Source of the DNA: Pseudopithomyces maydicus | Lineage: Eukaryota > Ascomycota > Dothideomycetes > Pleosporales > Didymosphaeriaceae | Direction: 5' to 3' | Assembly: GCA_026873275.1 (NCBI GenBank) | Contig: JANTUC010000017.1 | Location: forward strand, 930,001 to 994,000 | DNA: 64,000 bases | Part shown: piece after piece, positions 1 to 11,622 of the stretch | Layout: each line of letters starts with the position of its first letter | Position numbering within the stretch: position 1 is the stretch's first letter | Program-made: the position numbers and the translations under genes | Notes under the pieces: model-generated | The model's database searches: none | What the model saw: only the letters and a program-made list of their open reading frames with translations | What the model was told of the DNA's origin: nothing

Positions 1-1804
1 GGACGCTCTCGCGGTGCAACTGGGGGGCTCGTCAGCAGCTGTAGACACGGTCGGGGGTAGCAGACGTACTTCTTCGCAGCTCTTCGCATCAAGCAGTATC
101 CAGCCTAACTCAATCACCTCAGCACTATCCTTGGTCACGTAGACGCCGTGCTCATCGCAGGTGGTGGCGACGTGTATCACGACGTAGCGGTCGAGGTTGG
201 GGGACTGTGGGCTGGCCGTTGCCATGGCTGCGGTGGGTATGTGAGGAGAGGGGCTTCTCGGGGGCGTGGACGAGCTGCACTCGGCCGTTGCTGCAGTGTG
301 TCTGGGGCTGGGGGGCAGGATGGGAAGCTGCTACGAACGGCGGCGGCAGGTGCGGAGGGACGTGGGAGGAAAGCTGCAGGACGTTGGCGACGAGGGTATG
401 GATCCAGCCACTAACGGTGTTGCAAGCTGCAGACGGAGAGAGAGGAGGAGATGGGGCTCGCGGATGAGACGAGATGGAGACGACCTTGTTTGTAGGCCCG
501 GGAAGAGGTCGAGGTGAGAGAGCGACCGTGCGCGTATCCCTCTGCATAGGATTAGAATTTCTAGAAGCTGGGAGCTAAGGCCTCGCGGCGAATAGTTGCT
601 GCCGTGCAGTGCCTCACCACGGGTGCTGCAACGACGAGTGATGGCACCCGTGTCCAACGGCTGCCTGCATGTCGTCGTCCGTGGCCGCCCGCTGACCTTG
701 ACCGTCGCCGTCGCCACTCGCTGCGAGTTGCTCTTACCGCGCGTGCTGCTGGCGGCTCTGCTGGGGCCTGCGTGGCACTCGCGCCGCCGCGATTGGTATC
801 TGAAACACACCACCACAGCGTACCATGTGCAGTCGCCCACCCACCACGCCGCCCACAGTGCATCTGCCGCGAGCCCCCAGTGCACAGCGTCGATCGACGC
901 TGCTCTCTTGTGTGCTGCCAGACGGTGCGCAGGGGGCAGGGATCAGGGGCTTGCTGTCTGTGAGCTCTGTGGATGGATAAGACGGCCTCATTATCACTGC
1001 TGCTGTTGCTGCTATTGCTGTTGCTGCTATTTCTACTTTTGCTCTGCTGCTCACCCCCTCCCCAGCTGAGTGGGATACAGAGACAGCAGCACGTAGCAAC
1101 AGGGATGCTGTACACAGCTGTCCACTGCCTGTGCAGCAGCTGGCACTTTTGGCCCCCTATATTGATCCTTCTCCTCCCACCACCCCCATTCAGGGCTGCC
1201 ATGCGCACTCCCCCGCCGCCTATCCCGCTCCGCATCCATTCACAACTCCTGGCTCCGCGGGGTTGGCCAAGACCGGATGGGCAACCAGCAGCAGCACGCA
1301 GTCAAGAGCCCGAGGCCGACTCATTGGCGCTGGTCCTTTCTATTCCGGGCACTAGCTGCCGGTGAAGCACGTCGTGTACATCCATAGGGCAGTGAGACTG
1401 GGTTGACTAAGAGTGCTCTCCAGGCCGTTGCCGTGCCCCTTTACTTTTAAATACCTCCGCTCCGACTTCCAAAGACCCACGGACGCGCGCGCGCCTGCAC
1501 ACGACTGTGGCACAAGTTAATTTGTGCTCGTTCCATGCGCATTGTGAGACGCTGCCTCTCCTCTGTCCTTGTCCAGCCTTGCACCCATAATAGCGAAACG
1601 CCGATTCGCCGCCTTCCCCATGTCCCGCGGCTTTCAACCATCCCCGCGAGAGCGAGAGTGAGTTCACCCAGTGCAGGCCGCGGCCTTGTCCATTACAAAC
1701 GCCCCCTCCCCCGCGCCTGGTTACCTGCATATTAAATCCGCCCGACCCCGACCCTCGTCAATTACACCCTCTAATTGCCACCAAGGACCTTCTCGTACCG
1801 CGTC
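1..1804. other. No supported gene; GC-rich leader/upstream region
   Basis: Overlapping open frames exist on both strands, but they are Arg/Ser/Pro/Cys-rich, lack any recognisable domain and mirror each other in antisense, as expected for GC-rich non-coding DNA. Pyrimidine-rich tracts between about 1150 and 1240 and between 1560 and 1800 resemble fungal promoter/5' leader sequence. The right part is probably the promoter of the F-box gene starting at 1805. A CTG-type trinucleotide run lies near 1000. Confidence 0.6.
998..1030. repeat. Interrupted CTG/TTG trinucleotide microsatellite
   Basis: About eleven trinucleotide units of the form TGC/TGT/TAT are seen in tandem. They lie in DNA with no supported gene; in one frame they would encode poly-Leu, which I take as incidental. 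Confidence 0.7.
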
Positions 1805-3631
1805 ATGGGGTTCATGAAGAAGTTCCGCCGCCAGAAGACGCCCAAAAACAAAGAGCTCCGCGCACGCGACGACCACGCCTACCCGGCATACCATGGCCCC
1901 GACCAGACGCAGCGACTGCCGGACGCCATCCTGCGACGCATCTTCGAAGAGGTGTGCCCGCACTCGAGCGATGAGTCTCTCGAACCGAGCGAGGACTCGG
2001 GACACGATGGCTGTATGAACTGCGACATGCGCGATCTGGCACATTGCGCCCTCACCAAGCGACAGTGGTACGGCGTCGCTGCGGGGTTGCTGTAAGTGAA
2101 GACCAACTGGGCAGGTGCGAGTGCGAGTGCGAGTGCGAGTGCACTTCTCGTTCGAGCATTCTCCCTTCCTGCCTTCCCTCTTCTGCCTGGAGGGGTAATT
2201 GGGGAGGCCGCAAGCTGACAGCTGGCAGGTACAAGAGCATCCGCCTCGATGCCGTCCACTACTGCGAACTCGAAGAAGTCTACGCCGAAGACCGCCGGCG
2301 CAAGTCGCGCGGCGGCGACCTTGACGCGCCCGCCTTGCGACTGCAACAGCTGTGCCGGACCGTTCGTGAGAACCACCACATCGGCTCCCGTGTGCGCTTC
2401 ATAAAGCTTCCATATATGACGCGCGAATCCTGCAAGGCCGACCTCGCCCGAACCGTGTCCGTCTGCCCGAACCTGGAACATATCGACCTGCCGGATGGCT
2501 TCTACAATGGCGACCCAACCTGCCACACTCTGCGGCAAGAGCTGCAGGCGCGATGTCCCAACATTCGGAAGATGAAGTACAATGAAGGGAGCGAGAGGGA
2601 CCTAGAGTCTTTGTTGCATGGGTACTGGCAGCAGCTCCGCATTGTAGAGATCAACAAGGTTCAAATCGACCCGACGCTGCTGAGGCGCGTTCTGGGCACG
2701 CTTCCTTGGCTCAGCGAAGTCAGCTTTTCCGGAGTACCTTGGATGAACGACAGCGTCTTTCACGCTGTCCCAAGCGTCCCTGATTTCCCCGCACTCGACA
2801 CCTTGTCATTTCACAAAGTTGACGGCATTACTGGGGAGGGCCTGGCCCAGTACTTGTCAAACCCTCTGTGCCGGGACACTCTGACAACGCTGAAACTTAG
2901 AAGCTGTGCCGGCCTGCCTGTAGCTTCGTTGCATGTTGTGCTCGCTGCGGCTCCAGCTTTGGTTAACCTGGAGTATTCTGCAACCGTGTCCAACCCGCTC
3001 CCGATCGATCCCTTCCCGCCTATGGCGTCTCGCAGCCTTCGCAAACTCAATTACGAAGTGGTCTCTGGTACGGCTAACCAGATGTTCTCGCCCGCTCAAT
3101 CACACTATCAGTACCTCACCAACAGTCTCATGTCTAGCTCGTTGCCTGCTCTTCGCCAGCTCTACGTGCGCGATCCTGATTTCCCTGAGACCCTCACCCT
3201 CGCTCCACCGCTGCGTCCTTTCGCCGACGCACCCCCTCAGCGCGGCTTCTCACAGCCCTTGGAAGTGTTCTCCAAGGGCTTGGACGAGATTAGAATGGAT
3301 CTTCACTTCCATCATGCCTGCTGACGCGTACGGTCGGAGAGGTTCTATGACCGGTGGTCGACCCTTGAGCAGCTATTCTGCCAGCAAGGGTTTGGGACCT
3401 CAGTGGGGTGGAGATGCAAGGAAGAGTATCGTGGTGCCAAACGGTTTCGGTGGGTTCTTGGCCGTACCCGCAGATGGCGGCGATGGCCGTCCGAGAACTG
3501 CAGGCAACATTACCCCCAGCGGTGGCTTCGGACACGGCCACTCCCAGTCTTTGAGCGGCGCCGCACCTGGTTTCAGAGGTAGCTTCTTTGGTCACCAGAA
3601 ACGATCTTCGCGAGCGGATCTCTGGCGATAA
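1805..3631 (+). CDS. F-box/LRR-like protein (one frame interruption)
   Basis: Exon 1 is 1805-2091 and exon 2 is 2229-3631; the intron 2092-2228 starts GTAAGT and ends CAG. The ATG at 1805 was chosen because the open frame upstream of it has only a non-ATG start. The N-terminus is basic (MGFMKKFRRQK), followed by an F-box-like segment around residues 33-50 (LPDAILRRIFEEVCPHS) ending near the splice. The rest has leucine-rich, repeat-like spacing (for example LTTLKLRSCAGLPVASL), as in F-box proteins that recruit substrates to SCF ubiquitin ligases; that role is inferred from the family. The frame breaks at about 3289: up to SKGLDE one frame is convincing, and from LEWIFTSIMP onward another is, implying one surplus base. 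Counting that base out, the protein is about 562 residues. The C-terminal tail is Gly/Ser-rich and disordered. The substrate is unknown. Confidence 0.75.
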
Positions 3632-4645
3632 GAAATTTCTCCGACGCGCCATCTGCCTTTGGCTGTGGCATTCTCTTCTTTTACTTCTGACTGTTCAATA
3701 CCCCTTTTTTGCAATCTTTTTTCTTCTTTTCGTGGGTTATTGCGGGCTGGGCCGGCTATGGCTAAGTGAATGCATTGCTGGCGCTTGGGCATCGTCTTCG
3801 GGATGTACAATATCTGACAAGGTTATGTCACTCGGAAAAGCTATGGATGATGTGGCCGTTCACAACTGGAAATAGTGGACTTATTATAGAGTTCAACAAG
3901 ATCATCACTTCCATTACAGTTTATGCAAATACCCGTGACCGTGATGCTATACCTAGTACACTCCAGATTCTGATAGTTTTAACTGTTGCTATAGGGCGTA
4001 TCCACGGGTGCTCGTGTTGTGTGCCTCTTGTCCAACATTCCGATGCGGTACCACCAAACCTTCCCAAAACGGTACAACCAAGTAGCAACCTACATGCACA
4101 GTCTTGACCTACGGGTGTCTCACCACAGTATGTTCCAAAAACTGCCAGAAAGAGAGCATGAGCCTTCTACAAGTCGGCCTATACATCATCCACGGGGTCA
4201 TCACTACCTCTACGCAAAACGATGTAGCGATCGGGGTATTCAGCATGTGATGCTCTGATAGACGCAACCGCTACACTGCACAAAAGCGTCACAAAGCCGC
4301 ACACGGAAGCCACCACCCACATATCTCCAATACTACTATAGGACTTCCCATCATGCCATCACATCGCCCGTCCGCCAGTTTCCCAGAACACTCCAATCAC
4401 CCCAGACGCCGCTCTGCCCATCACACGAACTAGATTGCTCGCACAACACACGGCGTCTTCCTTCCCACTTTGGGTAAACCCGTCCCTACAACACGGGAAA
4501 GAACCATCCACCGTACCTGCGGCACCAACTCATCCCATCACAGTTGCCACAATGCGAGCCTCGGACAAGCATTCTGAGCGCAGGACTTCTCCCCTTACAT
4601 CGCCATCCGCATCATTCTTGGGCCCCTATCTTTCCCTTCGACCGC
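3632..4645. other. Intergenic, no supported gene
   Basis: The region holds the F-box 3' flank (AT-rich, T-runs near 3700-3730) and the promoter of the GT25 gene. Short open frames here show no domain or codon pattern that I can support. Confidence 0.6.
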
Positions 4646-5975
4646 ATGGAGCGAGTGAAGAAGCGCTTGTTCATCTTCTTGCTCCCTGTCTCGGCTTTGT
4701 TCATACTGTTCCAGCACCACTGGACACTTTTTGCACGGGATACTTTTCCTTTTACTTCGACAACTTTGGGTCTGGATGTCTCGCCGGACGAGACACATGG
4801 AGACGTGAATTCGACGCTGGGGGTGAGTGTGTGCTGTTGGTGGTGTCTTGCTGGGTATGGGGGCTGACGATGGTAGTTTGGTGCCGTGGTGGCCGTGTCG
4901 CATGAGACGAGTCCGAGGAGACAGGGGTTGCTGTGGGCGGCGCAGTTGGCGGGGGTGGATGTTGTGGTGCCAGGGCAGCCGGTGTGGATGGAGGGGGATG
5001 TGAGGGCGTTTAAGAGTAAAGAGGGAGTGTGATTAGTAGGGGCAGTGCGTTGGCGTGGATGGGGCATTTGAATGCGTTGAGATGGTATGTGGATTTATGG
5101 TTTGGGTGTCGGGAGAGTTTGTCGAAAACTTCCTTGAGTATCGATAGTCGTGTGCTGGAGGGTTTCCGTCTCGATATGCCTACTCTGCTTCTTACATCTC
5201 CGTGCTGATCGATGCAAGGTTCCTATCCACCACGCTCGAAACCGCGCTCATCATCGAAGACGACATTGATTTCTCCCTCCACCTCCTCCCCCAAGCCACG
5301 CTCGCCTCCCGTGCCCTCCGCACCCTCCTTGACCTTTCCGCCCCCTCGGACCTCTCAACCGCCACCAAAAACGCAGACCCCAACTTCTGGGCCCCAACAT
5401 CCACCTGGGAGATCCTCTGGCTGGGCCACTGCAGCGACGACGCCCCCCTCCAACACATCCTCGAGTACCCCTCCGTCACGTATCCAGACCCACACCTCCC
5501 ACCCTTCGACTCCATCACATCCCCAACCTCCGACCTCATGAGAGCTTTCAACCTAACAGACAGCCGTCTCGTCTACAAATCATACTGGCCCCTCTGCACC
5601 TTCGCCTACGCCGTAACCCGCGCCTCGGCAGCACGCATCCTAGCGACGTACGGCACGGAGGGAGAACGCGGGTGCGTGGCGTACGACGTACGCATGCTAG
5701 AAGCGTGTCGGGACCATGGATGGAAGTGCTGGACTGTGGCGCCGGAGCTGTTCCATCACGTTGCTGGGCGGAGCGAAATTGCAAATATCAACGATGGGCA
5801 GTTTGGGAGCGGGGAGCTGGTAGGGGGGCAGGAAGGCGTGAGGAGGGAGAAGACGGTGAATATTGAGTGTGGGGCGAGGGATGAGTGGTTGTGGGTGGAG
5901 AGGAATGATACGGAGGGGAGGAGGCTGATGATGCAGAAGGTTAGGGAGGGGAGTAGGGATGGGGGATGTTTTTAG
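4646..5975 (+). CDS. Glycosyltransferase family 25-like type II membrane protein (one frame interruption)
   Basis: Exons are 4646-4822, 4877-5084 and 5219-5975, with GT-AG introns of 54 and 134 nt. The start MERVKKRLFIFLLPVSALF gives a short basic tail then a signal-anchor, typical of a Golgi/ER lumenal glycosyltransferase. The body carries GT25 hallmarks: VAVSHETSPRRQGLLWAAQL after the stem, GSALAWMGHLNALRW, and the acidic motif LIIEDDID (about residue 145), which in this family binds metal/nucleotide sugar. A later VAYDVRMLEACRDHGWKCW block is also typical. The donor sugar and acceptor are not readable from sequence. Between FKSKEG and VISRGSA the frame shifts by one missing base in a short G run (5023-5025). 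If that base is allowed for, the protein is about 380 residues with no other break. Neighbours give no pathway hint. Confidence 0.75.
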
Positions 5976-6958
5976 ATTGGATTTGGGGCGGGGGCATTGT
6001 TGTAAGAATGAGAGAAACTTGTTTACGTCTGAGATATGATCAGTTGATGTGTGCATGAATAGTGATGTGTTACCCAGAGTGAACTTTTGTTGTATGCAAC
6101 TACGCTCGCCGCCTTGCATGCTGACTGTGTTATGAAGACCGGAAAGGGGTAAGCATTTTAACAGTATTACCATCGCTTGTGAATGGAACACAACACACTA
6201 TACTTGACATTAAAGTTGTATCAGTTATTTTCCTACTGCACTAAGCAGACCGTGTGGACACATCTTACACCCGTTAGATTTGCCGTTCTACCTACCTATA
6301 GCTCACGAGATTAGCATTCACCGATTCAGCTCCGACCCCGTGTTCTAGTCTGTCGTGCGACCCACCCGTTCTAGAAGTCAAAGATTTTTGAAACCTACCG
6401 GAACATTGACATGTGGGTCGATAAGTCATTGGCTCCATCCCTGTCTTACCCTCGCAGCCACTACGCCCAGGCACGCTGTCTCAGATGCGGCATTACCTTA
6501 CAAACTGCATGTTTCGATTTAGGCAAGCATCGCCTGGCGTAGTGTACGCTCACATGGGACGGGACACGCTGTATTTATCCCAATCGGTCAGTCCAGCAGG
6601 TCGGAACGAATGACTCGCGGATGGCTAGGTCGGCCCCTAACGGTCCCTGCAGCCGCCCAGCGTGAGCCAGGAAATCGGCACCAAAATGTAATTACATTGG
6701 ACCAACCACCTCCTCCAAGCCTGGGGCGCACAACGACGTTATTTATGGGAGAGCGGAAGCCAGGTGCCGGGAGCGTCTATGCGCAACGGACGCCCGAGAT
6801 GATCAGCACTACCCCCTGGTCTCCTCTCCCACCCCCTCGTATCCAGGCTGAGTGCGCGTGGTGATGCTACAGGGCAGATCTAACTTCCTCCCTTACTTTA
6901 CACAACAGCGCGCAGGCACGCAGCCAACCAGTAGCGTACACACGCATAGCAGCACAGC
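5976..6958. other. Intergenic, no supported gene
   Basis: The first half is AT-richer GT25 3' flank; the right part (6600-6958) is CT-rich and is probably the promoter/leader of the RA-PH gene beginning at 6959. No RNA gene or repeat was recognised. Confidence 0.6.
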
Positions 6959-9809
6959 ATGGCCGACACGGCAGAGCCGCCCCCCAGAAACTCTCCCGCT
7001 ATCGCAGCGTGCGGAAAGCCCAGCAGCAGCAGCTCTCTACTGAACCACCACCGAATGTCCCAGCCGTCCCTCCGATCCCCACGAACGTACAGCCTTCCCC
7101 TCCCACGGCCACCGTTAGCAGGAGCATGTCGAGATATCACCGCCGCCCCAACGCGACCGCTGCGAAAGCTCCACCCCTCAGATCTGCCACCGTCGATGTA
7201 CCAGCCGTGCCTGTTCCTCCCCCGCCCAGGACGCAACACCCGCACGCAATCGTGCTCTGAGCTCTCCCTACGCGCGTGCAGCACCCAATGTGTCGCCCCA
7301 GGTCCCGAATACGTCTCGCGCCCGAGCTGAACCCGTGCCCATGCCCCCGCTGAACGTCCGCCCCCGGACCGCGCGCGACGAAGCAAAGCAGCTGCTGCAG
7401 GACGAGGCAGAGCGCCAGAAACGCATGCGGGAGAAGATTGAGGCAGAGAAGCGCGAAAGGTTGCAGGCTGAGCAGGCCGAGCGCGAGCGCCAGGAGCAGC
7501 TGCGCAGGGAAGCTGAAGAGGCGGAGCTCCTGAGGAAACAGGAGGAGGTGCAGGCGATGGAGGAATTGAAGCGGCAGAAGGAGGAGCAGGAGCGCGGGAA
7601 GAGGTTGCAGAAGGCGGAGAGCGCGAAGAGACAGCAGGAGAGGGAGGAGGCGGAGAGGAGGGCTCGTTTGGCGCAGGTTCAAGCGTCGCCGCCTGTGTCT
7701 CCGCCGAGGAGTGGAGGGCGGTTTGGCTTGTTCGGTCGCCGGAGGGATAACTCGGCGGCGTCTCAGAGTCCCCCTCCTACTGCACGGCCGAGCCAGACGG
7801 TGAACCTTGAAAATAGAGATATGGACACAATCAGACCTGGAGGCGGAGGCGCAGTGCTCGGTATCGATGCTCCCATCTCTGCTGTAAATGCCGGTGATCG
7901 AGTATGTGCATGCCCACCCTTCCTCATACTGTTGCCACGAACTAACATTAACCCAGCGCGTGTCCATCCTCTGCAATAAGAAAACATTCCTCCTCCCCGT
8001 CACGCCAGAGACCACGGCTCAGGATCTGCTCCGCTCCGCCTCCACCGTTATGACCGAGAAGATCGACGTGCACGCTGACATCCTGGTGGAAAATTTCGCC
8101 AAAGTCAGCGTCCAGCGCCCTCTTCGCATGTACGAACACGTCCGTGACGTGATGAATTCATGGGACAACGACACGCAGAATGACCTTGAGATTGTCAATG
8201 CTGCGTACCAAGGGCACGACATGGAGGCACTGGTCGCCTCCAAGGTGCGCAACGACAAACCTGAGGGCATGAGCTGCTTTATTTATTACTCCTCTAAACC
8301 GGGCAAGTGGAATAAGAAGTATGTCACTTTGCGGCCTGATGGCCAGCTCGTCATGGCAAAGAACGAGAATTCGAAGGATAAGGATCAAGATAATATTTGC
8401 CACATGTCCGATTTCGACATCTATAGGCCTACCGAGCGGAAGCAAAAGAAGATTAAACCACCGAAGAGCGTTTGCTATGCGGTGAAGAGTCAACAGAAAT
8501 CGAACATCTTCTCGGACGAGTCGAAGTATGTACACTTTTTCTGCACGAGCGATGAGCGGACGTCGGCCAAGTTCTACAATATGCTCCAGGGTTGGCGTAG
8601 CTGGCACTTGAAGCACGTTATGGGCGAGGGCCAGAAGAAACCTAAACCGCAAGAACCGAAACCTACAAATGCGTTTTTGGCAAAGACCAAGGGGCATGAG
8701 CAAGGTCCAACGTCGTCACACACACGCAACGCATCGGACAGCTCCTTCTACCAACTCGGATCATTCAAGCCTCTCTTCGATCTCGAGGAGTTCGGCAAGA
8801 GCCTCGATCACACCGCGCAGAGCTCCTCAACCCCAGATGCGTCGTTGACCCGAATGAACACGCGAGCCATGCACGCGCGGAAAATGTCGACGAGACAAAA
8901 GGCCCCTCCACCCATGGCATACGCCCGCACGGGCGGCCTCGTCGACGAAATCCCCGACATGCCCATCGTCGAGCCCACCGAATCCCTCACGCAAACAGCG
9001 TCGCGCACCGACGAGGAAACCTTCGCAGCCGGTGGCCTCCTCGGCAGACAATACACGCAGCGCCAACGCGCCGTGCAAGAGCGCGAAGCCAAATCCAACA
9101 ACGGGCCCTTCACGGACGGGCCCTCCCTCATCGGCAACGTCGACGCCCTGCTCGCGGCCCAATCCCAATCCCAACCTCAAGCCGACACCCTCGGGCGCCG
9201 CTCCTCCGTCCGCTCCTCCCACCGCCGCTCCTCAAGCGACATCCAGCGCAGCGCCTCGACGCGCCTCAAACCCCGCCCCCTCGTCGACCTCACCCCAACC
9301 TACAAGGAACCCCCGCAGCACCGCAACAAAGGCAAAGGCTTCATCCCCGAGTCCTCTGGCGCCCTCATCGAAAACGCAACCTCCCTCGAAGAAGCCATCG
9401 TGGTGCCCCCTCGGTCGACTGGCGCGCGGGCGCCCAACGGCCGACCACCGCGCGCGCGCACGGCTCCTACGGCGCCAGCGGCCACGAGCGGACGCGCAGC
9501 CTGCGCGGTCGCGGCGAGGGGCTCGCGGCGTACACGGTGAATAATCACGCTGGGGGCGTGAGCGATGACCGGGCGGCGTTCACGGGGGGTCTGCTGGCGA
9601 GGGCGGGGACGGGGCAGGGGGCGCAGGTGGTGGGGCATGGGGTTGTGGATGGGGCGAGGGCGAGGGCCTTGGGCAAGGGCCCGTTGGTGGATTTGAGCGA
9701 GGGGAGTAAGTTTGCGGAGGGGAGCTTGCTGAGGGGCGTGGAGAGGAAGATGACGGTTAGGAGGCCGGTGGTGGAGAGGGAGAAGAGGGGGAGTGTGGAC
9801 TTTGGGTGA
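6959..9809 (+). CDS. Coiled-coil, Ras-association and PH domain scaffold protein (several frame interruptions)
   Basis: The start ATG at 6959 gives MADTAEPPP; the frame then moves to KLSRYRSVRKAQ across a C6 run (6980-6985). A second move occurs at a C5 run (7219-7223), from VPVPPPP to RNRALSSPYAR. An intron lies at 7902-7956 (GTATGT...CAG with an ACTAAC branch). The protein shows a Pro-rich N-terminus, a charged coiled coil encoded by about 7370-7680, a short Phe/Gly/Arg patch, an RA-like ubiquitin fold just after the intron, and a PH domain around 8260-8610 containing GKWNKKYVTLRPDGQLVMAK. A long disordered Ser/Thr/Pro tail follows. The order RA then PH resembles Grb7/MRL-type adaptors, so a role at membranes downstream of a small GTPase is inferred. 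A third frame change falls within 9411-9479 and could instead be a 65-nt intron, 9414-9478. Total about 900-930 residues. Confidence 0.75.
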
Positions 9810-11622
9810 GGGGTGAGGGGTGGAGGGAAGGGGGAGGGAGTGGGGAGTGGAGGAGGTATGGGGATGGACGGAAGGAAGGAGGGAAGGAGCGTTGTGATAC
9901 CCTGCTATTTTGTTTATGGTTCGTTTCGCTTTGGAAGGGTCATGATGGTGTTGTTGACGATGGGAAAAAAGAAAGAAAAAGTATTGCGGAGTGTAAGGGG
10001 CGAACGAAGCATTTTGTTCGGGGCATGGGGTTGTTGTGGTTTGGTGGCTTTGGTGTTTTGTCTCCATGCGCTGTTTTCTTTTCTTCCCACGGGTTGCATG
10101 TCTTTTTTCGTCGTAACGCTGGAGCAGTGCCTTGATACCTGATTCTCCTATTTTTATTTTCGTCTTATTCTTCATCTTATTTTTTTTTCGTCTCGTCCTG
10201 TCCAATTTTGGTCGTAGCGCTTGATCGCTCCGTTGGTGCGCAGCACGTTAGTTGTGTGGGTTAGGGTTGTCTACTTGATATTGAATGTGACGCTTGCAAG
10301 AACACGGCTCTGCACCACAAGCGGTAGGTGTGATATACATATACATGCATGCCGCATACAGCAACACCCGCGACCATATTGTTGAGGGCGATCAATGGCT
10401 TTCAAAGCACTGTACGTAAACAGCGGCAAAGTGGCTACGGTGGTTTGGGCATCCCTTCCGCGGCGAAGCGAGACGGATGGGAGCTCAAGTGGGCCCCCGG
10501 TCACGAGGCGCTGGCCAGGCACGGGGCTACTGGGCTTCTGGGCAGGACGAACAAGCTACTGTTTGATGTGCTCTGCAGGACTTGGAAGTTGAGGCTGCCG
10601 ACAATCCTGCCGCCGCCGCCCAGGCTCAACAGACGGGCGTGTTGAACGGCCGCGCTCGATGGGCGTGTAAGAATTTGCGTCGTCGTGCGTATGGTGGCCA
10701 GGTGACGGGCGATGCAGGTGGCCCTCCCTGCATCTGAGAGCGGTGGATCCAGGCGTCACGTGGGGCTAGTGTATTGCCTCTCCACAGCGTCTCGCTCCCG
10801 TCTCCAGACCAGAACAGGTGCCCACTGCCCACTAAATGAGCGAGGTGGGATGGCGGAGGCAGAGTGGCGCGACTACTGCCAGCTTAAGACGACCCCGCAT
10901 CGGCGCTCGCAGCTATGACTTCACCCGTGCAGCTGCACGCCCGCCGGTGGCGCCATGAGCGCGTCGTGCACCGTTGCCGTCGTCCAGCGCGCCGCAACGG
11001 CAAGATTAAAAAAAAAGCAGCTGGCGAGGGCGGGCGACCGTTCCGTGGAGAGAGGGCGCGGAGCACGGAGGACGGCACCTGGGGCGGGCGTGGAGGCTCT
11101 CTCGGTGGCTGACTCGGGCACAAGCGAACATGCGATCGCGATGGCTGCATCCGCCCTCTTGATAGGCCAATGCTGCCCATCCGCAACGGCGACGGTGCAG
11201 TGACGTAAGTTGGGCAGGGATACGAGCTGTTCGGGCCGCCAGTGTAAGCGGGTTAGCTGCTCCAGCCTCCATATCTCTCTCCGCGCGCTTGGGGGCTCCA
11301 GCAGACGGCACAGCGCGCGCCTTTTCCTTCCTGCTTCCTTGCTCACCAGCTCTCTCCTCGCATCCCGAAGCCCTCTGCTGTCTCCTCTGCTCCCCTCCGG
11401 AGACTCGAGCGCCCTGCACGCATTCGTCCCAAACTGTTGACGCTATCGACTGCCCTACTGAGAGCCTCCGTGTTGTAGCGCCGGTGCCCGCAGTAGCTCT
11501 GTCCGCCCAGCTGGTAGCTTCGAGCTCGAGCTTCCCATCGACAGCTTCCCCAGCCTTGCCGTCTGCCTTCTTGCCTTTGTCTTTGTTTCCTCACTTGCCG
11601 GAAACTTCTGCCCACCTGCACC
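9810..11622. other. Intergenic, promoter/leader of glycogen synthase gene
   Basis: The left part (9810-10260) is G-rich 3' flank with T-rich tracts. The right part (11200-11622) is strongly pyrimidine-rich, as in leaders of highly expressed fungal genes, and holds several CCCCT cores that could be stress-response elements (inference only). No coding region is supported. Confidence 0.55.

Noticed and set aside
561..1235. 224-residue minus-strand open frame upstream of the F-box gene
   Set aside because: Composition is Arg/Ser/Gly-rich with an Asn-Ser run produced by the trinucleotide repeat; overlapping frames on the other strand are equally long, and no domain or splice signals support it.
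7137..8015. 292-residue minus-strand open frame opposite the coiled coil
   Set aside because: The Leu/Arg-rich repeats are the reverse complement of the Glu/Lys/Gln-rich coiled coil; it has no independent support.
9300..10205. 301-residue minus-strand frame rich in His/Pro/Ser over the RA-PH 3' end
   Set aside because: It spans the end of a well-supported plus-strand gene and its 3' flank; composition is typical of antisense to G-rich DNA.
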